DNA of 31,210 nucleotides from a virus: positions 1 to 31,210 of IMG/VR virus record IMGVR_UViG_3300027671_000005; one strand, written 5' to 3'. The notes under the pieces are model-generated. The model did no database searches, was not told the origin of the DNA, and saw only the letters and a program-made list of their open reading frames with translations. Shown here piece after piece: positions 12,578 through 20,939 of this stretch (within the stretch, counting starts at the first letter, position 1; each line of letters starts with the position of its first letter). Made by a program: the position numbers and the translations under genes.

Positions 12578-12858
12578 GCGATATTAAGCTGAAAACTGGC
12601 AAGGTATTACGAGCCAATCGCGGCATATTAGGCCTAACGCCCGATCTGGAACTGACTGAAGGCTATGACGGTGGATTCTGGTTTGAGGATGATGACCCGG
12701 ACCCGCAATACCAGCCACTAACTCCAGAAGAGCGAGCTGAAATAGCCGATATGATGATTGACCGCTGGCAGAGGTGGAAAGCCGGGAAAACAGCCCGCCC
12801 AGATATAGCAATCCCTGGTGAGGAGTGGCGTGAGAATGAGGCGGAGGGGAGCGTTTGA
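12574..12858 (+). CDS. Small phage protein, apparent CTG start
   Basis: The frame has no ATG, GTG or TTG at its beginning. A CTG at 12574 overlaps the previous stop (CTGA) and follows AAGGAG (12560-12565) at normal spacing, so it probably starts there. The 94-residue product runs S-D-I-K-L-K-T-G-K-V-L-R-A-N-R-G-I-L-G-L, then L-E-L-T-E-G-Y-D-G-G-F-W-F, then L-T-P-E-E-R-A-E-I-A-D-M-M-I-D-R-W. This pattern recurs in small phage proteins near replication or terminase genes. Function is unknown. The convincing protein makes the odd start the most economical reading. Confidence 0.65.
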   Translation: MSDIKLKTGKVLRANRGILGLTPDLELTEGYDGGFWFEDDDPDPQYQPLTPEERAEIADMMIDRWQRWKAGKTARPDIAIPGEEWRENEAEGSV

Positions 12859-13055
12859 CGGATCGCCGGCGCAAATTGACCGAAGACCAAGTGCGAGGGA
12901 TACGGGCAGCGCGTGCGGCCGGCCGAACCTACGGACAAATAGCCATTCACTTCAAAGTCGATAGAGCAGTCATCTGGCGCGTAATCAACGGCTTCAGCTA
13001 CAAATCGTCAACGGAAAATCGTCAACACCTGCCAGAAACACTTGACTCGCCCTGA
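12855..13055 (+). CDS. Helix-turn-helix protein
   Basis: A TTG start overlaps the previous stop (TTGA) with GGAGGGG upstream. The 66-residue protein contains K-L-T-E-D-Q-V-R-G-I-R-A-A-R-A-A-G-R-T-Y-G-Q-I-A-I-H-F-K-V-D-R-A-V-I-W-R-V-I-N-G. This is a resolvase- or sigma-like helix-turn-helix with the recognition helix near residues 36-48. It should bind DNA. It is the last intact gene before the terminase cluster and could control late genes, but this is inferred from position only. Confidence 0.65.
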   Translation: MTDRRRKLTEDQVRGIRAARAAGRTYGQIAIHFKVDRAVIWRVINGFSYKSSTENRQHLPETLDSP

Positions 13056-13184
13056 GTCATAGCGAATCATCAACTTACCACTCTGCATCACGCTGGGGCG
13101 CTGGTCGGCCTCCTCCGCTGGCGCCCAGAGCGGGAAAGAGTGGGAAAGCAACACCTTGCGCCTGGGTTCGACAGGCAGCTCCCC
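13056..13184. other. Short region without a convincing gene
   Basis: No start codon with ribosome-binding site and no terminator seen. A small hairpin GCCTG/CAGGC (13160-13176) around GGTTCGA superficially recalls a tRNA T-arm but has no tRNA around it. The frame that ends at ATG 13185 stays open back to 13056, so a longer 5' part of the next gene cannot be excluded. Confidence 0.4.
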
Positions 13185-13486
13185 ATGAAGGAATTCCCAT
13201 CCCTAAACCCCGCGTAGCCGTCATCCTTGAGGACGGCAGTAATCCTGCCCATCTGTATCAATTCGAAGCGAAATCCCGTGTCGACGAAGGCAAAGCCTTC
13301 TGGGATGGAATCGCTTGCGGCTACGACAGCCAATACGATGCCATCCGTATGTTATCCAAACGGGTGAGCGTGCGTGGTGTTTTCGATGAGTGGAAGGCGC
13401 GGCCGAGCGGCAATAGCTTACCGGGCTTCAGCTTCACAAGGCATGACAAGGCCCTGCGCGGAGAATTGGTGCTTCAGCTTGTCTGA
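13185..13486 (+). pseudogene. Small gene with apparent -1 frameshift at C4
   Basis: From ATG 13185 the frame gives M-K-E-F-P-S-L-N-P-A and stops at TAG 13215. The -1 frame entered at CCCC (13208-13211) gives a coding-looking product to TGA 13484-13486. That product reads P-R-V-A-V-I-L-E-D-G-S-N-P-A-H-L-Y-Q-F, F-W-D-G-I-A-C-G-Y-D-S-Q-Y-D-A and V-R-G-V-F-D-E-W. One extra C joins them into about 101 codons. There is no ATG, GTG or TTG start upstream in the downstream frame. It resembles the situation at 3349. Either a sequence error, decay, or slippage at CCC-C. Confidence 0.5.
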
Positions 13487-13529
13487 ATCGCGCGAGCACA
13501 TTGCAGATTACGCATGAGCGGGTATTGAT

Positions 13530-13946
13530 GTGCGAAAGCGAACAGCCCAATCCATTGAGGAACACAAGGCAGCGGTTTCCACTGAGCCCAAAGGGAAGAA
13601 CAAACGAGGCGACGGGCGTGGCAAGCACCCAAACTCCCGAAAGGGAGACACTAATCTCAAACCGTTCCCCCCTGGCGTGTCAGGAAACCCCGGAGGCTTA
13701 CCCGGTACGGACATTGCTGCGCTTATCGCTCGCCGCGCCTTCGAGCAGAATGAACAGCAGGTCACAGAGGGCATGGTCGCTCAGCTCCGTAAAGGCAATG
13801 CCTACGCTTTCAGCGTCCTCGCGGACCGAGCCTACGGGAAAGTGAAAGAGACGCAGCAAGTGGAACTGACTGGGCCTGGCGGCAAGGCATTGGCGATCAC
13901 GATAAAACTGGTGAAGGGCGATGGCGGCGGCAAGTCCAAGTCTTGA
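13530..13946 (+). CDS. DUF5681-like protein, probable small terminase subunit
   Basis: The GTG start at 13530 has only weak upstream purines; the end overlaps the large terminase by 26 bp. The 138-residue protein has a basic N-terminus, then N-L-K-P-F-P-P-G-V-S-G-N-P-G-G-L-P-G-T (the DUF5681 signature, about residues 49-67). A helical segment (IAALIARRAFEQNEQQVTEGMVAQLRKGNAYAFSVLADRAYGKV) and a short beta end follow. Such proteins lie just upstream of terL in many phages and probably recognise viral DNA for packaging. Identity as TerS rests on position and the motif. Confidence 0.7.
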   Translation: MRKRTAQSIEEHKAAVSTEPKGKNKRGDGRGKHPNSRKGDTNLKPFPPGVSGNPGGLPGTDIAALIARRAFEQNEQQVTEGMVAQLRKGNAYAFSVLADRAYGKVKETQQVELTGPGGKALAITIKLVKGDGGGKSKS

Positions 13947-15249
13947 ACTCACGGCTGAGTTTCCCGAGAAGCTGCAATTTCTCTTTGAGCCTCATCGGTA
14001 CAAAGTTGCGAAAGGCGGGCGAGCTGGCGTGAAGTCGTGGAATTTCGCGCGGGCATTGCTGCTGATTTGCGCGCAGCCGTCTTTGCTGTGGCCGGGACGG
14101 ACAGAGGCTCCGCGTATTCTTTGCGCCCGCGAAACGCAGAAGTCTATTGGGGAGTCAGTCCATCATCTCCTTGAGGAGCAGATCGGCCTATTAGGATTGG
14201 GGAAGTTTTACGAGGTCCAACAGTCGGTAATCCTATGCAAGAACGGTGGGCAATTTGCCTTTGCGGGGATTCGGCAGAACGTTGCGAATATCAAGTCGTT
14301 CGAGGGGTTTGACATCGTTTGGGTAGAGGAAGCGCAGCGCGTCTCGAAGAATAGCTGGAACGTGCTCATTCCTACCATCCGCAAAGAAGGCTCTGAGATT
14401 TGGGTATCGTTCAACCCGGAGCTTGAGAGCGATGAAACCTTTCAGCGGTTCGTGGTGGCGCCGCCGACCAATGCGGTGGTAGTGCATACCACGTTCCGTG
14501 ACAATCCCTGGCTGTCTGAAGTCATTAAGCAGGAGATTGAGGACTGCCGGCGACGTTCAGACGACGATTATCAGCACGTGTATGAGGGTCACTGCAAGCA
14601 AGTGGTAGAGGGCGCGATTTACAAGAAAGAGGTTCTCGCCGCCGAAAAGAATGGCCAGTTTACCCGCGTGCCTTACGATCCAACCCATCCTGTCAATACG
14701 TTTTGGGATTTAGGATTTGGCGACAATACCTCCATTTGGTTCGAGCAGAGCATTGGGTTCGAGTTTCGATTCATTGACCACCTGAGCGGGTCATTACAGG
14801 CGCTGAGCTACTACCTCAAGGCCATGCAGGAGCGCGGATATACCTACGGCCTGCATTACCTGCCGTGGGATGGTGCGGCGAAAGAGTTGGGCACTGGGCG
14901 TTCGATCCAAGAGCAAATCCAGGCGGTCTACGGCAAAGAGAATGTACGCTGCGCGAAGAAGCTCGCCGTAACGGATGGTATTGAAGCGGTTCGCGCGATC
15001 TTCCCCAAGTGCTACTTTGAGCGTGAGAAGTGTGCGGACGGCCTGCAATCACTTCGGCACTATCGCTACGCCTACGATGAGAACTTGCGTACCTTCAAGC
15101 GCGAGCCTTTGCACGATTGGGCCTCGCACGACGCGGATGCATTGCGCACAGCAGCGGTGGCCGTGAAAGAAGAAGCGCGGCCAAAGCAGACGAGTGAGCC
15201 AGTGACTAGTTCTTATTTTCCCCGCGGTGACGGCGCATGGATGAGCTGA
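13921..15249 (+). CDS. terL: Terminase large subunit
   Basis: This 442-residue packaging motor has an N-terminal ATPase and a C-terminal nuclease. The Walker A-like motif is K-G-G-R-A-G-V-K-S (31-39), a departure from the usual G-G-R-G-S-G-K-S. Walker B with catalytic Glu is D-I-V-W-V-E-E-A (131-138). Nuclease acids are W-D-L-G (Asp263), L-P-W-D-G (Asp317) and S-H-D-A-D-A-L-R (Asp404/406), as in Terminase_3/PBSX-type enzymes. It cuts concatemers and pumps DNA through the portal. Length and order (TerS-TerL-portal) are normal. It differs from P22 gp2 in family pattern although the head proteins are P22-like. Confidence 0.95.
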   Translation: MAAASPSLELTAEFPEKLQFLFEPHRYKVAKGGRAGVKSWNFARALLLICAQPSLLWPGRTEAPRILCARETQKSIGESVHHLLEEQIGLLGLGKFYEVQQSVILCKNGGQFAFAGIRQNVANIKSFEGFDIVWVEEAQRVSKNSWNVLIPTIRKEGSEIWVSFNPELESDETFQRFVVAPPTNAVVVHTTFRDNPWLSEVIKQEIEDCRRRSDDDYQHVYEGHCKQVVEGAIYKKEVLAAEKNGQFTRVPYDPTHPVNTFWDLGFGDNTSIWFEQSIGFEFRFIDHLSGSLQALSYYLKAMQERGYTYGLHYLPWDGAAKELGTGRSIQEQIQAVYGKENVRCAKKLAVTDGIEAVRAIFPKCYFEREKCADGLQSLRHYRYAYDENLRTFKREPLHDWASHDADALRTAAVAVKEEARPKQTSEPVTSSYFPRGDGAWMS

Positions 15250-15260
15250 AGGAGGCTCCG

Positions 15261-15524
15261 ATGGACAAAGGCGTAGCGGTAGCAGAATCAACAAAGAGCA
15301 AGAAAGTTCCGAAAGTTATCGACCATTTGCGTATTAGCCGATCGCTCGAAGGCGGCCATGTGATTGAGCACCACTACACCAGCTATCAGCATGAGCCGAA
15401 GCCGTACAAATTCGGCAAAGAAGAAGGCGGGCGCGCAGCGGCACATATTGCGCGTCACGCTGGCCTACCACATCCGAAGTTGGGCGAGCAAGAGGGCTCC
15501 GAATCCGAATCAGAGGTCGAATAG
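15261..15524 (+). CDS. Small protein of the packaging cluster
   Basis: AAGGAGG (15248-15254) points to ATG 15261 as the start. ATG 15237, upstream in the same frame, lacks such a site but could be used. The 87-residue product has a Lys-rich beginning, then V-I-D-H-L-R-I-S-R-S-L-E-G-G-H-V-I-E-H-H-Y. It continues with E-P-K-P-Y-K-F-G-K-E-E-G-G-R-A-A-A-H-I-A-R-H-A-G-L and a Ser/Glu-rich end. Similar small genes stand between terminase and portal in some phages. No function known. Confidence 0.65.
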   Translation: MDKGVAVAESTKSKKVPKVIDHLRISRSLEGGHVIEHHYTSYQHEPKPYKFGKEEGGRAAAHIARHAGLPHPKLGEQEGSESESEVE

Positions 15525-15701
15525 ATGCCCGCCTTCCTCGAAGCCAAGCTTAAAAAAGAGTATGGCAACAACAAGCACGCCATCTACGGAACCATGAACA
15601 AGGTCGGTGCTATGCGCGGCAATAAAGAAACCAAGAAGGGCCGCGCGATGCAGAAGAAGCATGACCGCAAGATGAGCGGAAAGCTGAGCGAGATGGCATG
15701 A
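15525..15701 (+). CDS. Small basic conserved phage protein
   Basis: ATG 15525 comes just after the previous stop. The 58-residue product reads P-A-F-L-E-A-K-L-K-K-E-Y-G-N-N-K-H-A-I-Y-G-T-M-N-K-V-G-A-M-R-G. It continues with N-K-E-T-K-K-G-R-A-M-Q-K-K-H-D. Y-G-T-M-N-K-x-G is a recurring short motif of small phage head-region genes. It is highly basic and may bind DNA. The end overlaps the next start (ATGA). Confidence 0.65.
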   Translation: MPAFLEAKLKKEYGNNKHAIYGTMNKVGAMRGNKETKKGRAMQKKHDRKMSGKLSEMA

Positions 15702-16255
15702 AGGACTTTGCCGAAATAATCGGCGAGCCCTACGTGGGCCGCCAAAAATCCAAGCGGGAAATTCGCGACACCACGCATGGCAAGCCTGAGAAGCCTGCGA
15801 ACTATGTGTATGGCCAGAAGCTCTCAGAGTGGGATTCATCGCTACCAGTGGGCAGTCTCTCGCGCGATGCATTTATCCGCCGCGTCGAGCCGATGCGGGA
15901 CCGTATTTTAGTGCAGCTCATTTCGACTAAGCAGCAAGGCTCAATCACGCTGACGGACCCTGAGCCACTGATCGGCGGGTGCCGCAAGGCGGTGGTGCTC
16001 AAGACGGGGCCTGGGAAGCGCGTGCCGGGTGAGTGGTGGAAGCGCAGTAAGCCGCTGTTCCTCTCGATGGATGACGCTGAAACTAGCAAGGAAATATCCG
16101 TGCCTGTGGTTGGAAGCGACTGGGAATGGATTCTCGGCTATCGCCAGCCTCTAAGCGTGCAACCCGGCAACGTCGTGCTCATTGGCAACTGGGTAGACCT
16201 CGAAGTGGAAGATGTAGCGCTGTGTCAAGAAGCGGATATTCGCGTTCGACTCTAA
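15698..16255 (+). CDS. GroES-like co-chaperonin homologue
   Basis: The 185-residue protein has ~60 residues of its own, then sequence that matches the Cpn10 plan. V-E-P-M-R-D-R-I-L-V-Q-L (63-74) is followed by Q-G-S-I-T-L-T-D (80-87). The I-T-L corresponds to the hydrophobic tripeptide of the GroES mobile loop that contacts GroEL. Then come A-V-V-L-K-T-G-P-G-K-R-V-P-G, V-Q-P-G-N-V-V-L-I-G and E-A-D-I-R-V. Phages such as T4 and RB49 encode GroES substitutes to fold coat protein. The position beside terminase and portal fits that. It is longer than GroES (~97 residues), so the N-terminal part adds something unknown. Not proven by alignment here. Confidence 0.6.
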   Translation: MKDFAEIIGEPYVGRQKSKREIRDTTHGKPEKPANYVYGQKLSEWDSSLPVGSLSRDAFIRRVEPMRDRILVQLISTKQQGSITLTDPEPLIGGCRKAVVLKTGPGKRVPGEWWKRSKPLFLSMDDAETSKEISVPVVGSDWEWILGYRQPLSVQPGNVVLIGNWVDLEVEDVALCQEADIRVRL

Positions 16256-18433
16256 ATGGCCGTAGTCCTTTCCTCGAAATCCAAGAAGCGCGATAAGAAG
16301 CTGGACGCTGATGACGAGCTTATCGCCAAATCCCTGAAACGCTTTCAGATCACGGCTGATACTGAATCCGAAAGCCGCAAAAAAGAGCTTGAGGACTTGC
16401 GCTTCTCTATCGGAACAGGCCAATGGGATGAAGCGGTCAAGGCCAACCGGGAAGTCGAAGGCAAGCCCTGCCTCACCGTTAACCGCGCCAATGCGTTTCT
16501 TCGTCAATACACTGGCGATGAGCGCCAGCACAGGCCGTCCATGCTGGTGAATCCCGTTGGCTCAGGCGCCGACATCGAAGTAGCCAAGATTCACCAGGGA
16601 AGCTTACGGCACATCGAAGTGGCCAGCTTTGCCGACATCACCTACGACGATTCCTACGACATGATGATGCGGATTGGCCGCTGTCCGTGGCGCATCAAGA
16701 CGGACTTTGTTTCGGATATGTCGTTCGACCAAGAGCAGCGCATTGAGCCAATCGCTAATCCCTTTGCCGCTTACCTTTCGCCCGTTCGCAACATGCTTGG
16801 GCAAGACCCATTGTGGGCGCACGTTGTCGAGGATCTGAGCAAAGAAGAGTACGAAGCTAAGTACGGCAATTCGCAGATGGCCCAGCTTCATTTCCCGACA
16901 GACATTGGCAATCCAGCGCCTGATTGGGTGACGAAAAACGGTGCGCGCATCGCGGAGTATTGGTGGATTGAGCTCCAGCCAGAAACAATCTGCCAGCTTG
17001 CCGATGGCAGCGTGAAGCTGAAGAAGGATTTGACCCGCTTAGAAGCGATGGCCATTGACGACGAGCGCGAGACGGTTGTTCGTAAAGTCTGCTGCGTGAA
17101 ACACAACGCCATCGAAGTGCTGGAGACCTACGAATACCTCGGGAAATACATTCCGCTGGTCGAAGTGAACGGCCTACGCCTGAACGTCAACGGGAAAATC
17201 TACAGCGCCGGCATGGTGCGCGACTACCGCGATGCGCAGCGTATTTATGACTTCATGGTGACGCGCCAGGTTGAGCAAATCGACGCGCAAGGCAAAGATC
17301 CACTGTTTGCGGCAGTGGGAAGCACCACGAATCTGGAAGAGATGTATCGGATGATGAACCGCAAGAACTTCCCGATCGTTCCCTACTATGCGTATGACGA
17401 AAACGGCAAGCCGCTGCCCCCGCCGAGCCGCGCGAATCGCAATGTAGACATTCAGGGCATGGGAGAAATCATCAAGCAGGCCGATTACGACATGAAGGCG
17501 GTAATCGGCATTTACGGGCCGCGCGTGGACGAGCCGGGGATGCAAGCGGAATCCGGTTTCGCCATCATGACGCGGCAACAGCAGTCGGATACTGGCATGG
17601 TGAGTTGGTCAGACAACCTCAACCGTGCGATCCGCTGGCAAGGCACGATTTTGTTGGACCTGTGGCCACGCTACGTCACGGTGCCTAAGTTGCAGCGCAT
17701 TATCAATCCCGATGACAGCGTGAAGCATGCGGCAATCTTTAATTCACAGCTTGGCGCAAGCCAAGAAGATGCCGCGCATTTGCTCGACGGCGAGGCAATC
17801 AAAAAAGCCTACGACGTTGGCAAGGGCGAGTACGACATAACGCTATCGAGCGGCCCGATGAATCAGACCGCGCGCCAAGAGGCGTTTAAAGCGCTCACCT
17901 ATGTCATCACGCAGAAGCCCGAAATGATTCAGTTTCTTGGCGATATTTGGATGCGTAACGCAGATTTCGCGGATGCCGACATTGCCGCCAAACGATTCAA
18001 GAAGATGCTGCCTCCACAGTTGCAGGACGATAACGCGGACGACGCTCAGGCGCAGGTTACGGCCTTGCAATCGCAGCTTGCGGCGTTGGGCCAGCAGCAG
18101 CAACAGCTTGTCGCGGAGTTGGCGAGGGCCAGCGATACGATTCGCACTGACCGGCTGGGCAATGAAACCAAGGAACGCATTGCCGGATTGAACTCCCAGA
18201 CGCAGCTTGCTTTGCAGATTCTCAAGACCGAGGGAGCGGCTGGGCTCGCTCATGCTCAAGCGGTTTACGACACCATCAGCCATCGCATGGAATTGCTGCA
18301 TGAATCCATGACGCCGGAGCAGGATGCTGGCGCCGCTCCGCCGACGCCGGAATTGCCCGGTAAGGTAGAGCCCAAGGTTCAACCAATCACGCCGGCTGCG
18401 CCGACCGTACCAGTTCCAGGGAGCACAGGTTAG
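16256..18433 (+). CDS. Portal protein, P22-type
   Basis: The ATG directly follows the previous stop (TAAATG). The 725-residue length equals that of P22 gp1. Family features: E-L-E-D-L-R-F-S-I-G-T-G-Q-W-D (about 40-54), C-L-T-V-N-R-A-N-A-F-L-R-Q-Y-T-G-D (75-91), I-T-Y-D-D-S-Y-D and the P22-like W-W-I-E-L. The C-terminal ~130 residues are Gln/Leu-rich coiled coil (about 595-630) and a Pro-rich tail, corresponding to the barrel. It forms the dodecameric ring for DNA entry and exit and anchors the gp4-like adaptor. Very convincing. Confidence 0.9.
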   Translation: MAVVLSSKSKKRDKKLDADDELIAKSLKRFQITADTESESRKKELEDLRFSIGTGQWDEAVKANREVEGKPCLTVNRANAFLRQYTGDERQHRPSMLVNPVGSGADIEVAKIHQGSLRHIEVASFADITYDDSYDMMMRIGRCPWRIKTDFVSDMSFDQEQRIEPIANPFAAYLSPVRNMLGQDPLWAHVVEDLSKEEYEAKYGNSQMAQLHFPTDIGNPAPDWVTKNGARIAEYWWIELQPETICQLADGSVKLKKDLTRLEAMAIDDERETVVRKVCCVKHNAIEVLETYEYLGKYIPLVEVNGLRLNVNGKIYSAGMVRDYRDAQRIYDFMVTRQVEQIDAQGKDPLFAAVGSTTNLEEMYRMMNRKNFPIVPYYAYDENGKPLPPPSRANRNVDIQGMGEIIKQADYDMKAVIGIYGPRVDEPGMQAESGFAIMTRQQQSDTGMVSWSDNLNRAIRWQGTILLDLWPRYVTVPKLQRIINPDDSVKHAAIFNSQLGASQEDAAHLLDGEAIKKAYDVGKGEYDITLSSGPMNQTARQEAFKALTYVITQKPEMIQFLGDIWMRNADFADADIAAKRFKKMLPPQLQDDNADDAQAQVTALQSQLAALGQQQQQLVAELARASDTIRTDRLGNETKERIAGLNSQTQLALQILKTEGAAGLAHAQAVYDTISHRMELLHESMTPEQDAGAAPPTPELPGKVEPKVQPITPAAPTVPVPGSTG

Positions 18434-20547
18434 TGAAAATAAAACTCGCGGTCTTCCTCATCATTGTACTGATGATTGGCGGAAGTGTGTTCGCCCAGAT
18501 CGGCAATATCACCAACCCCGTTACTGGCGTTCTGTCTGTGCAAGATGGGGGCACATGCTCGACGGCCAATTCCTACGTCACGCAGCAGCTCCCCGTAAAT
18601 GCTTCCACTACAACGGTCAACCTGGCCGGAACCTTTTCCGCAACACTGACCGTGCGCGAATCGAACAATGGCGGAGCAAGCTGGACGACGGCAGGAACTT
18701 TATCGTCTGCCGGTACTAGCACCTATTCCACTAACGGCTTCTCACATCTCTGCGTGGACCTCACGGCGTACACGTCTGGCAACATACAGGTGTCGATCTC
18801 CACGGGCCTCTTGCAAGTGCAAAGCGTAGTGTCAGGCGGCTCCTCTTCAGTGAGCAGCCTGAAGGGCGTAATCGATGCCACTATTGCTGGGCAAGGATTT
18901 ACGCCTGCTACGGGTGGTGCGCGATGGGTGTCTGATGCGGTTCTGACGGTTAGCAGCCCGACAGTCACATCCGCTACGGCTGGATGGTCCGCTGCAACCG
19001 ACCAAGGGGCAGGGCATGTCATCTGGTGTACGTCTGGCGGTTCCGTCGGTGGAGGGCAGGTCAATGGCGTCCTGAACGTTCCGAAGTCCTCTATCACGGT
19101 AGTAAATGCCACCACGGTAACGGCGGGAAGCAACGCCTCCGCCAACGCTACCGGAGCGTCCTGTGCTTTCGGCGTGGACAATGACGACGTTGGACTCAAT
19201 GCGGCATGGACACAGACTGGGAGCAAGGGTGGCGGTCCCTGCGGTACGGTCCTGCTAAGTTCCAGTTTCATTGTCGAGAATGCGGTTTTCGTTTCCACCC
19301 CAGCCTGTAATAACGCCCAGACAGGCGGCAGTAGCCGAGGCATGCAGGTTATGGGCTGGAGTCGCACGCAGAATCAGCTTCTCATTGCCCCAACTTTCGT
19401 TACCACGAGTTGCACTGGCGTGCTTCAGAGTTGTGTGGGCGGCGTACAGGGCACAACCCTGATGCACTTCGGTGTCTTTGGCTTGAACTACTGCAATGTC
19501 CCGAATCCCGGCTCGCTCATCAGCGTTTTTGGGCTGACGACTGATACCTATATCTACGATGTGTTAGGGGAGGGCTGGGCTTGCGGGGTCGCGGATACAA
19601 ACGTCATGGGCGTTCGGCTCGGGACTGTCGGAGAGATTGTTTGGTACGGAGTATTTGACGCGATAGGAAACGTTACCTGCCGGAACGAAACGGGTTCCGG
19701 CAGCGTAATGACCGATACATTTTGCGGAGACTCTTACGCTGAGTCTCTCATTATCATGCCTAACTCATCGTTGCAAACCAAGGGCGGAGGGTACGGCATC
19801 ACTTCCAAGCCGAATGGTGCCATTGTCCACAATTTTGGGATTTGGTGGAGCAACCACGAAAGAATTGCGGGCTATGGCGGCAACGCTCAGGTTGCAGTTC
19901 AGACAGAACCGGGAGGCGGAACGACAAACATCACCTACCTTGACGGTATGAATTTCGGGATGACTGGGAACGCCAGCTCGACCGGGCTTTACTGTCCAGC
20001 CACAGGAACAAGCTCCACCGTTTATTCACGAAACGGATTCCTGCAAGGCGGCTCCAGCAACTTCGCCGTGTTTAACACCGCCTCGTCCAACGTCTGCAAG
20101 TTCCACGACCAAGGTGGTAACACCTTCGTAAACAATGTGAGCAACGGAGCGGGTAGCGCATGGTTTACGGACACCCCAGGGAGTACGTTTGGCGGAACGC
20201 AGGCGGGGATTGCTCCAACGTGCGCGGCGACAACTGGCGGCACCGCCTGTTCCTTGGTGGCTGGCAGCACAAACGAAAAAGGGACGGTCAGGATTACTGC
20301 CAGCGCGGTTGCAACGGGCACCGTGACTCTAACCTATGCCGGGACGTTCGCGGGGGCGACGAATACAACGCCATCCTGTCATTTCGACTATGCCAATACT
20401 GGAACTGGCGCATGGTCACTGACTGCGACCACGCCCATTGTGCTAACGACGCGCTCCACGACCGCTCCAGTCATCAACTGGAATCAAACCGGAGCACTTA
20501 CAGCAGCTTCAACCTACGACATTGATTACACCTGTTGGGCGAGGTAA
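18433..20547 (+). CDS. Exported Cys-rich spike-like beta protein
   Basis: The GTG start overlaps the portal stop, with AGGGAGCACAGG upstream. Of 704 residues, the first 21 are a textbook Sec signal peptide (K-I-K, then hydrophobic LAVFLIIVLMIGGSVFA, cleavage before Q22). The body is beta-rich, and N-D-D-V-G-L-N-A-A-W ... G-G-G-P-C-G-T-V-L-L recalls the start of beta-helix tailspikes. The end (about 610-704) resembles C-terminal beta-sandwiches of phage fibres: G-T-V-R-I-T-A-S, Y-A-G-T-F-A, ending Y-D-I-D-Y-T-C-W. Eighteen Cys in the mature part suggest disulfides formed outside the cytoplasm. Signal peptides are not expected on tail spikes, so the role is open: virion part, decoy, or exclusion factor. 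Confidence 0.7.
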   Translation: MKIKLAVFLIIVLMIGGSVFAQIGNITNPVTGVLSVQDGGTCSTANSYVTQQLPVNASTTTVNLAGTFSATLTVRESNNGGASWTTAGTLSSAGTSTYSTNGFSHLCVDLTAYTSGNIQVSISTGLLQVQSVVSGGSSSVSSLKGVIDATIAGQGFTPATGGARWVSDAVLTVSSPTVTSATAGWSAATDQGAGHVIWCTSGGSVGGGQVNGVLNVPKSSITVVNATTVTAGSNASANATGASCAFGVDNDDVGLNAAWTQTGSKGGGPCGTVLLSSSFIVENAVFVSTPACNNAQTGGSSRGMQVMGWSRTQNQLLIAPTFVTTSCTGVLQSCVGGVQGTTLMHFGVFGLNYCNVPNPGSLISVFGLTTDTYIYDVLGEGWACGVADTNVMGVRLGTVGEIVWYGVFDAIGNVTCRNETGSGSVMTDTFCGDSYAESLIIMPNSSLQTKGGGYGITSKPNGAIVHNFGIWWSNHERIAGYGGNAQVAVQTEPGGGTTNITYLDGMNFGMTGNASSTGLYCPATGTSSTVYSRNGFLQGGSSNFAVFNTASSNVCKFHDQGGNTFVNNVSNGAGSAWFTDTPGSTFGGTQAGIAPTCAATTGGTACSLVAGSTNEKGTVRITASAVATGTVTLTYAGTFAGATNTTPSCHFDYANTGTGAWSLTATTPIVLTTRSTTAPVINWNQTGALTAASTYDIDYTCWAR

Positions 20548-20550
20548 ACG

Positions 20551-20877
20551 ATGAAACTGATTTTACTTCTCGCGCTTTTCCAGCACATCGACGGGCGCAT
20601 TCTAACCAGCGAACCGTGGGACTTTTCCGGCGTAGTGACGGAGCGGGTATCGGGCTATGGTCAAGGCGAAGGAATCATTTCCGTGGACCTACCGGAATCT
20701 GTGACGACTCCAGCGTGTACCTGGGTAGACACCGAAGACAATAAGCATTTGCGATTCGGCAAGGTCACAAAGCAGCGCGTGACCATCATCACCACTGGCA
20801 TTGGGCACCACATCACCGCGAAGTGTCACATTACGAAATACAGGCCATTTATCAAATGGCCCAAGGATGTGCAATGA
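20551..20877 (+). CDS. Small probably exported companion protein
   Basis: GAGGTAA precedes ATG 20551, just 3 bp after the spike-like gene. The 108-residue product begins K-L-I-L-L-L-A-L-F-Q, a short hydrophobic stretch that could act as signal sequence. A beta-rich body follows, with exactly two Cys (T-P-A-C-T-W and T-A-K-C-H-I) that could pair. It may work with the spike-like protein. Signal prediction is uncertain because the hydrophobic core is short. Confidence 0.55.
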   Translation: MKLILLLALFQHIDGRILTSEPWDFSGVVTERVSGYGQGEGIISVDLPESVTTPACTWVDTEDNKHLRFGKVTKQRVTIITTGIGHHITAKCHITKYRPFIKWPKDVQ

Positions 20878-20939
20878 AACCCCTCCTCCTCCTCGCTCTC
20901 CTGCTTGGAAACAAAACGAAAGGAAACATAAATGTCTAA
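20874..20939 (+). CDS. 21-codon hydrophobic leader-like frame
   Basis: ATG 20874 overlaps the previous stop (ATGA) and the frame ends inside the start of the scaffold gene. M-K-P-L-L-L-L-A-L-L-L-G-N-K-T resembles the N-terminus of the preceding gene at both protein and DNA level. It could be a coupled leader peptide or the decayed start of another exported gene. Confidence 0.35.
   Translation: MKPLLLLALLLGNKTKGNINV

Noticed and set aside
13160-13176. tRNA T-arm-like hairpin (GCCTG-GGTTCGA-CAGGC)
   Set aside because: No acceptor, D or anticodon stems can be placed around it, and the loop is shifted relative to a real T-loop; it is a local hairpin.
13501-13528. Promoter-like TTGCAG - 16 bp - TATTGA before the small terminase
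   Set aside because: The -35 matches the sigma-70 consensus at only three of six positions, and the -10 touches the start codon.
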